A stretch of 43,734 nucleotides of DNA from Bacteroidales bacterium (GTDB lineage Bacteria > Bacteroidota > Bacteroidia > Bacteroidales > UBA3663), in the NCBI GenBank assembly GCA_017449065.1, contig JAFSKF010000007.1:1-43734 (forward strand). The letters run 5' to 3'. Positions 17,296 through 27,420 of the stretch are shown here, piece by piece; within the stretch, counting starts at the first letter, position 1, and the number at the start of each line of letters is the position of its first letter. The translations under genes were made by a program, and so were the position numbers. The notes beneath the pieces are model-generated. The model saw only the letters and a list, made by a program, of their open reading frames with translations, ran no database searches and was not told where the DNA came from.

Positions 17296-19623
17296 TTATT
17301 CTTTTTTGAGTTCTGTCGCCGGATTGGTTCGGGCGGCTTTCAGCACCTGCCATAATACTGTGCCAAAGGCAATGGAAAGAGCGATGCCTGTGGATAGGAA
17401 AAAGATCCAGTTATAGTGGTCCATTTTGTAAATGAACTGTTCCAGATACTTTCTTGCTGCCCAAACCGCCACAGGGATTCCGATGATACAGGAAATACCG
17501 CTCAGAATCATATAGTCCCGGATGCTATGGTATGATTCTGATTCCACGGTTCCGCCAAACACCTTCCGGATGGCAATTCCTTTGGCATTTTCACCGGCAT
17601 AGAAAGTACTCATTGCAAGTAGCCCCAATATGGAAATTAGTACCCCTAAGACCATAAAAATCTCCAGCAGATGCATATTGTTGCGAACCGGTTTAAGTCC
17701 GTCCAGAAAATGATCCTCCAGATAGTAAGAATGCAGAGGGGTGTAAAGTCTGCCGGTCTTTTCCATGAACCACTTTTCGTAAGTTTCTTTAATTTGGGCA
17801 GCGGCTTCCTTGTGATCGCCGATGGTTTCTATTAACCAGCCGCCCCAACGAATATCTTCAGTCTTTTGTAGCGATATCACCGGATAGGCCGTTTCACCCA
17901 TGTTGGTATTATCGCAGGGGAAATCAACAAACGTTCCACCGACTTGATCGCAGCCGGAAGTGCGTTGTGCCAGCGTCTGGCTGACATCGTGATATTCATC
18001 ATCAAAGCCGGCAGCATTGAAGGAGACATCGGAAAACCATACACTATTATAAAGTGGAGTCTTAAAGTCCTTCAGTTTTTCGATACCCAGCATAGAGAAG
18101 GCTGTGCTGTCCATGCGGAAGAGCCTATACAGAATCTCATCTCCATCACGCGTGTTGCTGTATTGACCTCCAGCTATTACTCCGGGAGCACCATTGCTTT
18201 TTCCAACGCGGGCAACACAAGGGAGTTCTTCTAATTTGTCCCGCAATGAGGTTTGGTCAATATTTACAAAAAAGGACAGATAATACTTATCGGATATGTT
18301 TGCGTGAATAGGTCGCTGGAGAGAAAACCGATACTGGCATTCCATCACCAATGCCATGGTAATCAGGAACACGGCAAATGCACTTTGAAGGACGATGAAG
18401 ACTTTGCTGAATACCTTTTTCTCGGAGGCTCTGAAAGCGCCTTTAACAATATTTATGGGTTTGTATCGCATGGCTCTCATGGCAGGAAGCCATCCTGCCA
18501 ATGTGCCGACAACGAGAATCATGCTGAGGGAAGCCCACACATATCCGGGTGAAAATTCGATGTGAATCGGAATATCAGGATCGGATAGCAGCTGGTTCAT
18601 CATTGGCACAAAAGCGATGGCCAGAAGCAGGGCGATGACAAAGCAGACGGCTGTGAAGGCGATGGACTCCAAAATGTACTTCCGGAAAATTTCACCCTGT
18701 GAGGCACCGAGTAATCTTCTTGATGCCATTTCACGGGCTCTTTTTCCACTGAGAGCCGTATTCAGGTTGATGTAGTTGAAAACGGCACAGATAAGTAATA
18801 GCGTTCCGACAATCATCAGCAGTTGCAGGCTTTCCCAGTCTCCTTGGTGGAATTGGGAATAAGTATGTTCCGAAAAGAAAACCTTGTCCAGACGGGTAAC
18901 CTTCAGATATTCGAAGAAACTTCTGCCATAGATACTTGGATATACTTCCTTGCATATCTCTTCCGCTTTCTCACAGAATGAAGCATAATCGGCATCAGGA
19001 CGCAGTTTGACGAAAGGAATCGTGTTGCCAAATTGATCGAAAGGCCGTTCCATGGCTCCTTCGTTGACAGGACTTTCCTGGCAGAGGATAATATCGGAAT
19101 GACGGAAAAGAGTGCCGTCAAAATCTTCAATAATGCCTCCGATGGTCAGATCGTTTCCTGCTACGTTGATGTTTTGGCCCAAATGCAGATTCCAAGTCTT
19201 TGCAAACATCTCACTGACAACAACAGAAGAGGCAGAGGAAAGGACCTCCTTGGAGCCTTCCAAGAAATGGTAATAGGGGAAGATGTCAAAGAATTCTTTA
19301 TCGACAGCAGTAATGCGACTCATATCAAATCCTTTGTCTTCAATAGTAACATAGGCAGATAGTCCTATGTTATATCGGGCCATGGTCTCTATCTCCGGAA
19401 TCCGTTCAATCGCAATATCTTTATATCCGTAGGTGAGTCCGAAGTAATCAGGCATTCCCAGCACATAAATCCTTTTGTAATCCGGGTTTTCATGCGTTAC
19501 GGCTACCTGCTGCACCACATAGCTGCCAATGAGGATGACAAACGCCAGACTCACCGCCAGACCTGTCGCCTCGATGGCTGTGTATAGCTTGTTCCGGGAG
19601 AGGAATTTCAGATAGGATTTCAT
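17296..19623 (-). CDS. ABC transporter permease B, two FtsX/MacB-type domains
   Basis: This 775-residue permease has the same plan as its neighbours: N-terminal helix (YTAIEATGLAVSLAFVILIG), periplasmic MacB-like domain, FtsX domain with GKRAREMASRRLLGAS, a second helix near 410, a second periplasmic domain, and a final FtsX domain with GIAIRKVFGGTV. Its first about 39 and last about 25 residues are almost identical to those of permease D (at 21980-24367), down to the DNA, while the periplasmic parts differ strongly. That suggests the periplasmic domains set partner or substrate specificity. It lies 21 nt after permease C. Confidence 0.85.
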   Translation of the reverse strand: MKSYLKFLSRNKLYTAIEATGLAVSLAFVILIGSYVVQQVAVTHENPDYKRIYVLGMPDYFGLTYGYKDIAIERIPEIETMARYNIGLSAYVTIEDKGFDMSRITAVDKEFFDIFPYYHFLEGSKEVLSSASSVVVSEMFAKTWNLHLGQNINVAGNDLTIGGIIEDFDGTLFRHSDIILCQESPVNEGAMERPFDQFGNTIPFVKLRPDADYASFCEKAEEICKEVYPSIYGRSFFEYLKVTRLDKVFFSEHTYSQFHQGDWESLQLLMIVGTLLLICAVFNYINLNTALSGKRAREMASRRLLGASQGEIFRKYILESIAFTAVCFVIALLLAIAFVPMMNQLLSDPDIPIHIEFSPGYVWASLSMILVVGTLAGWLPAMRAMRYKPINIVKGAFRASEKKVFSKVFIVLQSAFAVFLITMALVMECQYRFSLQRPIHANISDKYYLSFFVNIDQTSLRDKLEELPCVARVGKSNGAPGVIAGGQYSNTRDGDEILYRLFRMDSTAFSMLGIEKLKDFKTPLYNSVWFSDVSFNAAGFDDEYHDVSQTLAQRTSGCDQVGGTFVDFPCDNTNMGETAYPVISLQKTEDIRWGGWLIETIGDHKEAAAQIKETYEKWFMEKTGRLYTPLHSYYLEDHFLDGLKPVRNNMHLLEIFMVLGVLISILGLLAMSTFYAGENAKGIAIRKVFGGTVESESYHSIRDYMILSGISCIIGIPVAVWAARKYLEQFIYKMDHYNWIFFLSTGIALSIAFGTVLWQVLKAARTNPATELKKE

Positions 19624-19644
19624 TACAATTAGTTTTTTTTAGAC

Positions 19645-21969
19645 TTATTCTTTTTTGAGTTCTGTCGCCGGATTGGTTCGGGCGGTTCTAATGCTTTGGT
19701 AGAGGACTGATATGACAGCAATAAAGGCTACTACCAATCCTGCTTCAGCAAACACCCACCAATGCAGACTGATACGATGTCCATATCCGGAGAGCCAGCG
19801 GTTCATAATCCACCAGGCAATAGGCACGGCAATCACAAAAGCGATTCCTACCATCTTCATGAACGACAGCACCAGTTCCTTCAGCACGCCGGAATACTCG
19901 GCACCGAAAACCTTTTTCACCGATACACTCCGGATTTCCTGCTGCATATAGTAGGAACTCATCGCAAAGAGCCCCAGGGCCGATACCAGCACGGACAGCA
20001 GCGTGAAGATGAGGACAATCTTGAGTACCCGGCTCTCATCGGCAAAACCGTCTTCAATCATTTCCTCAATATACTGGGCTTCAAAGAGCCTGCCGGGAAA
20101 CACTTCTGCGGCAATGGCTTCCACCCGTTTCCTGGCCGTTGCGTGGTCTCCGGTGGTCTTTACCAGCAGTATCCAGGGATAATCGTCATCGGGATTCTCC
20201 CCACGATTGTAAATCATCGCGGCGCTCTGGTCGGCTTCCAGCGGACGGATCTTGAAATCGTAATAGACGCCTCCGATTCCCCGCGTCCCATTTTGGGCAG
20301 TTACAAATTCCGTCGCCGTTTCCTCAATACCAATCTGCTTGAAGGCGTATTCGTTGAGCCACCATTTGTTCGGCTGATGATTATCTTGCTTCTCTTTCAG
20401 GCCAAGAATATCGAAGTACTTGTCATCTCCCTGAATCTGCTGGAACGACACCCATCGGCCGTCCGGAAGTTCCATCGTCCAGTTGTTGGTTCCGCCCAGC
20501 GGAATACCGTCGCCTTGTCCGACCTCCTCCACGCAGGGCTCCTCCCTCCATTTATCAAGCAGCGGACGGATCTGCCCGGTCTTGCCGAAAGCATTGTCCA
20601 CCACAAGGATGTCTTTGGTATTGTAGCCCAAATCGGCCGATATCAGGTGCCGGATCTGCAGGGCCATCGTGAGGGCGCTCACCAGCATCACCACGGCCAC
20701 CACATTCTGGAGCACGATGATAACCTTGCTATAGACCGTCTTCGTCTTGAGCCGGAGCGTACCGCGGACAATCTCGATGGGCTGCGCTTTCTGGATAAGT
20801 AGCGCCGGAATGATACCGGCCAGGATGCCCAGCAGGGCGATGAATCCCAGCACCAGCAAGATATTTACAGGCGTGACAGCGTCAAAAATAGATACTTGGT
20901 ACTCCAGCATCCGGGAGGCCGTCGGGGCAAGCGCCTCCGCCAACAGGATGGCCAGCAGCATCGAAATGCCGCAGATGGCCGTGCTTTCCGCGATAATCTT
21001 GAAGAAGATGCTCCGTTTCCCGGCTCCTACCAAACGACGGGTAGCCATCTCCTTGGCGCGGAATCCCGTAAGTGCCGTAGTCATGTTGATATAGTTCAGC
21101 ACCGCAAAGGCCAGGAGCAGGATGCACATCGCCAGCAGCAGGTTCACGAAACTGCGGTTGCCGAACTGGATGGTATCAGAACCATACCGTATTCCTTCAT
21201 TCAGGAAATACATATCCTTCAGCGGAATAATCCGGACCTTGTCGTAATGACTTTTGTAAACCCAGAAATTCTCTTCGCACCAATTCAGGATGTCGTCCTG
21301 CCTGGCCTGGAGGTCGGCGCCAGGGTATGCCATCACGAAGCAGATACCCCCGCCGGCATTGCTCATATACTCGTCGTGTGACGAATTCATCTTCGGCATT
21401 ATATCGCCCCGTATCAAGACATCCGGCGCTTTCAGAATGGAATTCCCGAAATCTTTGTACACGCCGCAAACGGTAAGCGTAAAGTCTCCGTTATAATTTA
21501 AAGATATTATCTGGCCGAGCGGGTCCTTGTCCCCGAAATGGGCATTGGCAAACTCTTCGCTCACCATGCAGCGGTCCCCAGACACCTTCCAATCGGCTTT
21601 GCTGCCTTTAACGAGGTCGTAACTGAACATCTCAAAGAAGGTACTGTCCGCCGCCATCGTGCTGCCATAGACTCGTTCTCCGGCAATGTGGAAAGCTGCC
21701 GCCGATGTGATATTGGCCACGCAGCAGCCCTTCTCAATCTCCGGAAAGTTGTTCTTCAGGTGCTTGTCCAGCCAATAACCCATCGTGACGTTATCCTCAT
21801 TGGCAATCACATAGATCCGGTCCGCATTCTGCTGAAACGAATCCGTGGTCAGTTGCCGCTGGACATACACCGCCAGCAAGAGCACAAACGCTATCGACAC
21901 CGTAAGCCCCACGAGGTTTATCGCACCGTACAACTTATTCTTCTTAAGGAAGTTCCAAAAACTCTTCAT
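19645..21969 (-). CDS. ABC transporter permease C, two FtsX/MacB-type domains
   Basis: This protein has 774 residues. It starts MKSFWNFLKKNKLYGAINLVGLTVSIAFVLLL, related to but distinct from the B and D N-termini. The first FtsX domain carries FRAKEMATRRLVGAGKRS and the C-terminal one SVSVKKVFGAEYSGVLKEL. The C-terminus ARTNPATELKKE is shared with B and D, and the first 41 bp of the gene end are identical to B. Spacing to permease D is 10 nt, indicating one mRNA. No ATPase domain is present; it must rely on the single ATPase encoded upstream. Confidence 0.85.
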   Translation of the reverse strand: MKSFWNFLKKNKLYGAINLVGLTVSIAFVLLLAVYVQRQLTTDSFQQNADRIYVIANEDNVTMGYWLDKHLKNNFPEIEKGCCVANITSAAAFHIAGERVYGSTMAADSTFFEMFSYDLVKGSKADWKVSGDRCMVSEEFANAHFGDKDPLGQIISLNYNGDFTLTVCGVYKDFGNSILKAPDVLIRGDIMPKMNSSHDEYMSNAGGGICFVMAYPGADLQARQDDILNWCEENFWVYKSHYDKVRIIPLKDMYFLNEGIRYGSDTIQFGNRSFVNLLLAMCILLLAFAVLNYINMTTALTGFRAKEMATRRLVGAGKRSIFFKIIAESTAICGISMLLAILLAEALAPTASRMLEYQVSIFDAVTPVNILLVLGFIALLGILAGIIPALLIQKAQPIEIVRGTLRLKTKTVYSKVIIVLQNVVAVVMLVSALTMALQIRHLISADLGYNTKDILVVDNAFGKTGQIRPLLDKWREEPCVEEVGQGDGIPLGGTNNWTMELPDGRWVSFQQIQGDDKYFDILGLKEKQDNHQPNKWWLNEYAFKQIGIEETATEFVTAQNGTRGIGGVYYDFKIRPLEADQSAAMIYNRGENPDDDYPWILLVKTTGDHATARKRVEAIAAEVFPGRLFEAQYIEEMIEDGFADESRVLKIVLIFTLLSVLVSALGLFAMSSYYMQQEIRSVSVKKVFGAEYSGVLKELVLSFMKMVGIAFVIAVPIAWWIMNRWLSGYGHRISLHWWVFAEAGLVVAFIAVISVLYQSIRTARTNPATELKKE

Positions 21970-21979
21970 AATAACAAAC

Positions 21980-24367
21980 TTATTCTTTTTTGAGTTCTGT
22001 CGCTGGATTGGTTCGGGCGGCTTTCAGCACCTGCCATAATACTGTGCCAAAGGCGATGGTCAGGGAGGTTAGAATGGCCACTATGAAGACCCATCCATAA
22101 TTCTCAATCCGGTAGGCAAAGCGTTCCAAATAGAGTCGGGACGCCCAAATGGAGAGCGGAATGCCGATCATGCAAGCCATACCGACCAGAATCATATAGT
22201 TTTGGACATTCCTCCATGTCTCGTGCGTCACATCGGAACCGAAAACCTTTCTGACGGCAATCTGTTTCGTATTCTCGTCTGCAAAGTAGGTGCTCATAGC
22301 CAGCAGGCCCAACAGGGAAATCAGCACAGCCAGCACCGCAAACAGCTCCATCAGCCGGAGAGTCCTCTCAATGGGTTCTAATTGTTTCCGGCTTAAATCC
22401 CGGATAAAGCCATAGGTCCAGGCGGGTTCTTCCACACCAGCCGTTTCTAGGCGATAGTCCCGATAGGCTGCAAGGATCTGCTCCTCATAGGATGGATCTT
22501 CGTCTGTAGTGCCAATCAGGAGGCAGTTGGCATAGTTTAATTCCTCTGTCTGGGTAACAATCACGGCACCATTGGGGTTCTGTTCGGTCTCAGACGCCGG
22601 ACGTGTGGGGAAGTCGGTAACAGTTCCGCCAATAAATTCGGGCTTAGCACCATTCATGCTGATTTTTCGTGGGAAAACGGTGCTGGTATCCGAAACACCC
22701 GCGGCCTTGAAGGCAGATTCGCTCATCCAGATGGAATGCACCAGCGGATGACCGAAATCCTGCTGTGCCTCCAACCCTAAGAGCTGGAAATAACTGGAAT
22801 CGCAAAGAATCAGCGGCATATCTACATGATGCTCTTCGTCCACCTGGATGCCCATAGTCATATTAATCAGGCCCGGAAGACCGCGTCCAACGCCCACTTT
22901 CTTCACAAACGACAGGCGTTCAACCTTATCTTTGAAGAGTTTCATCATGTCGTAATCCCTGGCACTGTATTCGATATAATACAAATTATCTACAGCAGCA
23001 TGCGAGGGTCTTGTGAGCATGTGCCGCATCTGAACTTCCATCACCAGGGTTATGGCAATCAGGAAGACCGAAAGGACGTTCTGTACGACGATGAACACTT
23101 TGCTCAGTACCATTTTGTTGCGGCGCCGGAGCCTGCCTTTAATCACATCGATGGGCTCATAGCGGGAAGCAGTAAGGGCAGGAAGCATACCGTTCAAGGT
23201 TCCCAATACCAGAATGGCTGCGAGATAAGCGGCAAGATAGCCCGGCGTCAGACGGAAGGAAAGGCTTACACTTGTATCCCCGAGGACGAGCAAGGCGGCA
23301 TCGGGGTCACCGTTTGTAACCAGGCTGTTCATCATAGGTGCCAGCCACCAAGCCAGAAGCAGGGCTGCAACAAAACAGACGGCTGTGAAAGCCACCGATT
23401 CTCCAATGTATTTCCAAAGGACGGCAGATTTGTCTGCCCCGAGAAGCCTGCGGGTAGCCATCTCCTTGGCGCGTTTGCCAGTGAGCGCAAGGTTCAGGTT
23501 CACATAGTTGAAGATGGCAGAAAGCAACAGCAGCAACACTACTACAGTCAGGAGCCTGAGCATCTGGCGGTTGCCCTGGCGGAACAGCCCGTTGCTGTTC
23601 CCGGTGTGGAAAAAGGCATCGTCCATACGGAAGGCTCCCCAAGTATCGACTCTCTCGGGCGACCAGTTGCTGCCGTAGTTCTTGTTCAAGAGGTTCTTCA
23701 CCTTGGCCTGTACGTCGGTAAGGTCGGCATCTTTGCGCACGCGGAACCAGGTGGTGTAGTTGCCAATGCTGCCAAAACTCTTGTCTGAGGAAGCGCCCCA
23801 ACTGTCCTCGATGTTGGTAATAATATCGAAGGGCATCATGAGCGAACCTTCGAAATCGGCATAAACGCCTTTGATGGTGTGCTCCGATTCGTTCACGATG
23901 ATGATGTGACCGATGATGTCATTGCCGACCTGATCTGCAATCTTCCGAGCCAGAGACTCGCTGACGAGTATGTCGGTTTTTCCGACGAAGTCCTCCAAGC
24001 GCCCCTCCACCAGATGATATTCCGGAAAGACCCTGAAAAAATCGGCATCGCCTTCCATCCCGATAACTTGAAACAGATTGTCGCCCTCCTTGACGATGGG
24101 GTTCCAGAGTAACGATAGGTGAGTTGCCGCCTCCACTTCGGGGATGTTCATCTCCAGCTCCTCCTTGTCCCAATAGGTAAGTGCCAGGAAATCGGGAGTG
24201 CCCAGCACGAAAGTCCGCTTCCACAGAGGTGACTCGTGTGCCACCTCATATTGCTGCACCACATAGCTGCCAATGAGGATGACAAACGCCAGGCTCACCG
24301 CCAGACCTGTCGCCTCGATGGCAGTATATAGCTTGTTATGGGAAAGGAATTTCAGGTAAGATTTCAT
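21980..24367 (-). CDS. ABC transporter permease D, two FtsX/MacB-type domains
   Basis: This is the longest of the five permeases (795 residues). The N-terminus MKSYLKFLSHNKLYTAIEAT is nearly identical to permease B, and FtsX-type motifs GKRAKEMATRRLLGADKS and QIAVRKVFGSDVTHETW mark the two transmembrane domains. Its start codon overlaps the stop of the ATPase gene by one base (TAATG), a sign of translational coupling to the ATPase. Coupling makes it the most likely obligate partner of that ATPase, with A-C as alternative subunits; this is inference. Confidence 0.87.
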   Translation of the reverse strand: MKSYLKFLSHNKLYTAIEATGLAVSLAFVILIGSYVVQQYEVAHESPLWKRTFVLGTPDFLALTYWDKEELEMNIPEVEAATHLSLLWNPIVKEGDNLFQVIGMEGDADFFRVFPEYHLVEGRLEDFVGKTDILVSESLARKIADQVGNDIIGHIIIVNESEHTIKGVYADFEGSLMMPFDIITNIEDSWGASSDKSFGSIGNYTTWFRVRKDADLTDVQAKVKNLLNKNYGSNWSPERVDTWGAFRMDDAFFHTGNSNGLFRQGNRQMLRLLTVVVLLLLLSAIFNYVNLNLALTGKRAKEMATRRLLGADKSAVLWKYIGESVAFTAVCFVAALLLAWWLAPMMNSLVTNGDPDAALLVLGDTSVSLSFRLTPGYLAAYLAAILVLGTLNGMLPALTASRYEPIDVIKGRLRRRNKMVLSKVFIVVQNVLSVFLIAITLVMEVQMRHMLTRPSHAAVDNLYYIEYSARDYDMMKLFKDKVERLSFVKKVGVGRGLPGLINMTMGIQVDEEHHVDMPLILCDSSYFQLLGLEAQQDFGHPLVHSIWMSESAFKAAGVSDTSTVFPRKISMNGAKPEFIGGTVTDFPTRPASETEQNPNGAVIVTQTEELNYANCLLIGTTDEDPSYEEQILAAYRDYRLETAGVEEPAWTYGFIRDLSRKQLEPIERTLRLMELFAVLAVLISLLGLLAMSTYFADENTKQIAVRKVFGSDVTHETWRNVQNYMILVGMACMIGIPLSIWASRLYLERFAYRIENYGWVFIVAILTSLTIAFGTVLWQVLKAARTNPATELKKE

Positions 24368-25047
24368 TACAGTTCGTTTTTCACGTCACTTACAATCCGG
24401 CCGTCGAAGAGGTCGATGGTGCGTTGTGCCTGTGCTGCATCTTTCTGCGAGTGCGTCACCATCACGATGGTAGTGCCCTCAGCATTCAGTTCCTTCAGCA
24501 GGTCCATCACCTCCTTGCCGTTCTTGGAATCCAGGTTGCCGGTGGGCTCATCTGCGAGGATCAGCTTCGGGCCGGCCACTACGGCACGGGCGATGGCCAC
24601 ACGCTGCTGCTGACCGCCGGAGAGTTGCTGCGGGAAGTGCTGGGCACGATGGCTGATGTTCATGCGTTTCATAATCTCGGTAACTTTCTGTCTGCGTTCC
24701 GAAGCTGAAATATTCAGATAGCGCAACGGAAGTTCGATGTTATCGTACACATTCAGTTCGTCGATGAGGTTGAAGCTCTGGAACACGAAACCGATGTTGC
24801 CTTTGCGGAACTTGGTGCGTTCCTTTTCCTTGAGTTTTGAGACTTCGGTATCGAGCAACTTGTAGGAACCTTCAGTAGGATTGTCCAACAGGCCCAGAAT
24901 ATTCAGCAACGTGGATTTGCCGCAACCCGAAGGACCCATGATGGCGACGAACTCGCCGTCCTTGATTTCGAAAGAAACGCCATTGAGAGCAGTTGTCTCG
25001 ATCTCTTCCGTGCGGAAGATTTTGGAAAGATTGGTAACTTGAATCAT
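24367..25047 (-). CDS. ABC transporter ATP-binding protein (MacB/LolD type)
   Basis: The 226-residue ATPase has Walker A GPSGCGKST at residues 38-46, Q-loop FVFQSFNLID, signature LSGGQQQRVAIARA near 143, Walker B LILADEPTGNLD near 164, and H-switch VMVTHSQ. These match the MacB/LolD/FtsE group that powers FtsX-type permeases. It is the only ATPase in an operon with five permeases. It lies between permease E (23 nt upstream) and permease D (1-nt overlap). Confidence 0.93.
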   Translation of the reverse strand: MIQVTNLSKIFRTEEIETTALNGVSFEIKDGEFVAIMGPSGCGKSTLLNILGLLDNPTEGSYKLLDTEVSKLKEKERTKFRKGNIGFVFQSFNLIDELNVYDNIELPLRYLNISASERRQKVTEIMKRMNISHRAQHFPQQLSGGQQQRVAIARAVVAGPKLILADEPTGNLDSKNGKEVMDLLKELNAEGTTIVMVTHSQKDAAQAQRTIDLFDGRIVSDVKNEL

Positions 25048-25070
25048 AATTGTTTGTTTTTTAGGTTTAT

Positions 25071-27410
25071 TTATTCATTTTTTAACGAATCGACAGGATT
25101 GGCATTGGCAGCATGCCAGCTTTGCAATGTCACCACCAGAAATACAACGGCAGATACCAGCACCAAAGCCAGCAGGAAGATCCATGCCGGAACGGGAGCC
25201 TGATAGGCAAAACCGTTGCGCCATACCGCCATAATCCAATAGGCGAGGGGAGAAGCAATCAGAAAACTGATGCCGGACATAAACAGATACTTCCGGTTGA
25301 TCATCTGCAGGATGCTTCCCACAGTAGCGCCATTTACCCGGCGCACGGCAATCTCCTTTTTCAGGAACTGTGTCTGAAAGAACACCAGACCGATGATACC
25401 GATGATAGCAATCAGCAGGGCCACAACGGAAGCGATGGTGATGAGTTTACCCAGCGACTGTTCGCTTTGGTACATGTTCTCAATCCATTCGTCAAGGTGT
25501 CGGACTTCCACCTGGTCCGGCTCACGGGTAGGGTCAAAGGTGCGTACCGCTTCTTTGATGTAGTCGGAAATTCCCTTGAAGTTGCTCTCGGGAGCGGTCT
25601 TCACATACATCATGCTGAAGTTTCTCCACTGCGTCTTTCCCCAGATAAAGAGTGCCAGAGGCCCCATCGCGTGCTGTAGGCTCTTGAAGTTGAAGTCCTT
25701 TACGATACCAACAATCTCGGTATCGCCCACATGTCCTCTGGCAAGGCTGCCTACGTGAAACTGGGGATACATTTGCACAAATGTCTTATTGACAATCATA
25801 CACCCTGTTTCACTTTGATTATCCGACGGCTGGAAGTCGCGTCCGTCCAACATCTGAAGGCCGAAGAACCTCACAAAATCTTCGGTGACAGGAAGCACCT
25901 CCATAAAAATCTGCGTTCCGTCAACGGTCCGGCCCCAGCCCATTTTCTGGTCAGAGACAAGCGGGCTGTCAGTAAAGGTAACATCCGTGATGGATGGATT
26001 CTGCAACAATTTGTCCTTCAGTGGCTCATGTGCTGCTCCCGCATAATAGCCGCACCATACCTGCAGGATATTTTCCTGCGGGAATCCCATGTCTTTACCC
26101 ATCATGAACTTGGTCTGCACATGAACGTACAGCGCCATCAGGATGAAGAGGAACGACAGCACAAACTGGAGGCCTACCAGGACATTGCGTAGCATCTTTC
26201 CTTTCACGCTCATCGCGTAGGAACCTTTCAGCACAAGTGCGGCAGGCTGAGCTGTGGAATAGAGAGCCGGAGCGATACCGGCAATCACGGCAGAGAGCAG
26301 TGCAATGCCCAGCATCAGGACCAGGATACCGATATTATCCTTCAGGGCGATACTATCTGAAACATACGATGCCCAGGAAGTTCCGGCGATGACATGCATG
26401 ATGAGAGCCGCAATGGCGAAAGCCACCAAAGCAATCAATCCGGCATGCAGCAGCTGGCGTCCGATCAAAGAGCCGCGGCTTTCACCCAGAACCTTCCTCG
26501 TGTTGATATTCTTGATGCGGAATGGAATCTCCGCGAAAGCGAAGTTGATGAAATTGATAATAGCAATGAGGATCAGCAGGATGGCAATAGCGGCCAGCGT
26601 AACGGTAATTGCTTTGTTTGCACTGGAAACATTGGCCCTCACATCCCTTTCGAAGTGAGCTTGGTGGATTTGGGAAATTCTGAATCCATTGCGGTATTCG
26701 GCCCTGCTCTCTTCATCGGACGATACATATTCCCCGAGAGCTGTATATATCGCATCCTCCGTCTCCTTGGCCATGGAAGGGTCCTTCAGTTTGAGATAGG
26801 CCGCGTAGGACCACTCATTGAAGTTCTCACGGTCGGTATCTCCCATAGCCAGGAGCATGCCGATATGCGCACTGAAATTTCGCGGAGTGTTCCTGAAGAC
26901 ACCGATGATGCGTCGGGACTCACCGCTTCCGTTTTCCAGGATCTTCCCGACAGCACTCTCCTCGCCGAATACCATTTTTGCAAAGGCTTCGTTGAGCACA
27001 CATGTCCGGGCTGCGTCAAACTCCCTGGCCGATCCTTCCACCCATTCCACCGGGAAGACGGAGAAGAAAGAGGAATCCACGCTGGCCATTGGGATGGTGA
27101 TGGGGTTTTCCCGGTCTCCTTCTTTGTACAGGACATCTCCTCCCAATGGTTGCCATGTGCAGATGGCTTCTATATTCGGGCTGGCATCCCGGGCCCTTTC
27201 GATGAACGGCCGGCCGATATGTGTGCTGAAAAGCCCCTGATCCATCCAGTTGTTTTCCAAGCGGAACACCTGCTTGTGTCCTTCAAAATTGGCATCAAAG
27301 GTCGTATCCCATCGCACCTGCACCATCAGGATCATCGCCGCAGCAAACGCCACGCTCATTCCCAGGATATTAATCAGCGTCGAAACGCCAGTTTTTCTGA
27401 AAAGCTGCAT
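25071..27410 (-). CDS. ABC transporter permease E, two FtsX/MacB-type domains
   Basis: The 779-residue protein starts with a helix (TLINILGMSVAFAAAMILMVQV) and has two FtsX-type modules, with PFRIKNINTRKVLGESRGS in the first and KKEIAVRRVNGATVGSILQMI in the second. It is the first permease of the operon, placed between the HlyD-type adaptor (10 nt) and the ATPase (23 nt). Its C-terminus (NANPVDSLKNE) resembles permease A rather than B-D, so A and E form one subgroup and B, C and D another. Confidence 0.86.
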   Translation of the reverse strand: MQLFRKTGVSTLINILGMSVAFAAAMILMVQVRWDTTFDANFEGHKQVFRLENNWMDQGLFSTHIGRPFIERARDASPNIEAICTWQPLGGDVLYKEGDRENPITIPMASVDSSFFSVFPVEWVEGSAREFDAARTCVLNEAFAKMVFGEESAVGKILENGSGESRRIIGVFRNTPRNFSAHIGMLLAMGDTDRENFNEWSYAAYLKLKDPSMAKETEDAIYTALGEYVSSDEESRAEYRNGFRISQIHQAHFERDVRANVSSANKAITVTLAAIAILLILIAIINFINFAFAEIPFRIKNINTRKVLGESRGSLIGRQLLHAGLIALVAFAIAALIMHVIAGTSWASYVSDSIALKDNIGILVLMLGIALLSAVIAGIAPALYSTAQPAALVLKGSYAMSVKGKMLRNVLVGLQFVLSFLFILMALYVHVQTKFMMGKDMGFPQENILQVWCGYYAGAAHEPLKDKLLQNPSITDVTFTDSPLVSDQKMGWGRTVDGTQIFMEVLPVTEDFVRFFGLQMLDGRDFQPSDNQSETGCMIVNKTFVQMYPQFHVGSLARGHVGDTEIVGIVKDFNFKSLQHAMGPLALFIWGKTQWRNFSMMYVKTAPESNFKGISDYIKEAVRTFDPTREPDQVEVRHLDEWIENMYQSEQSLGKLITIASVVALLIAIIGIIGLVFFQTQFLKKEIAVRRVNGATVGSILQMINRKYLFMSGISFLIASPLAYWIMAVWRNGFAYQAPVPAWIFLLALVLVSAVVFLVVTLQSWHAANANPVDSLKNE

Positions 27411-27420
27411 AACAGTACAT

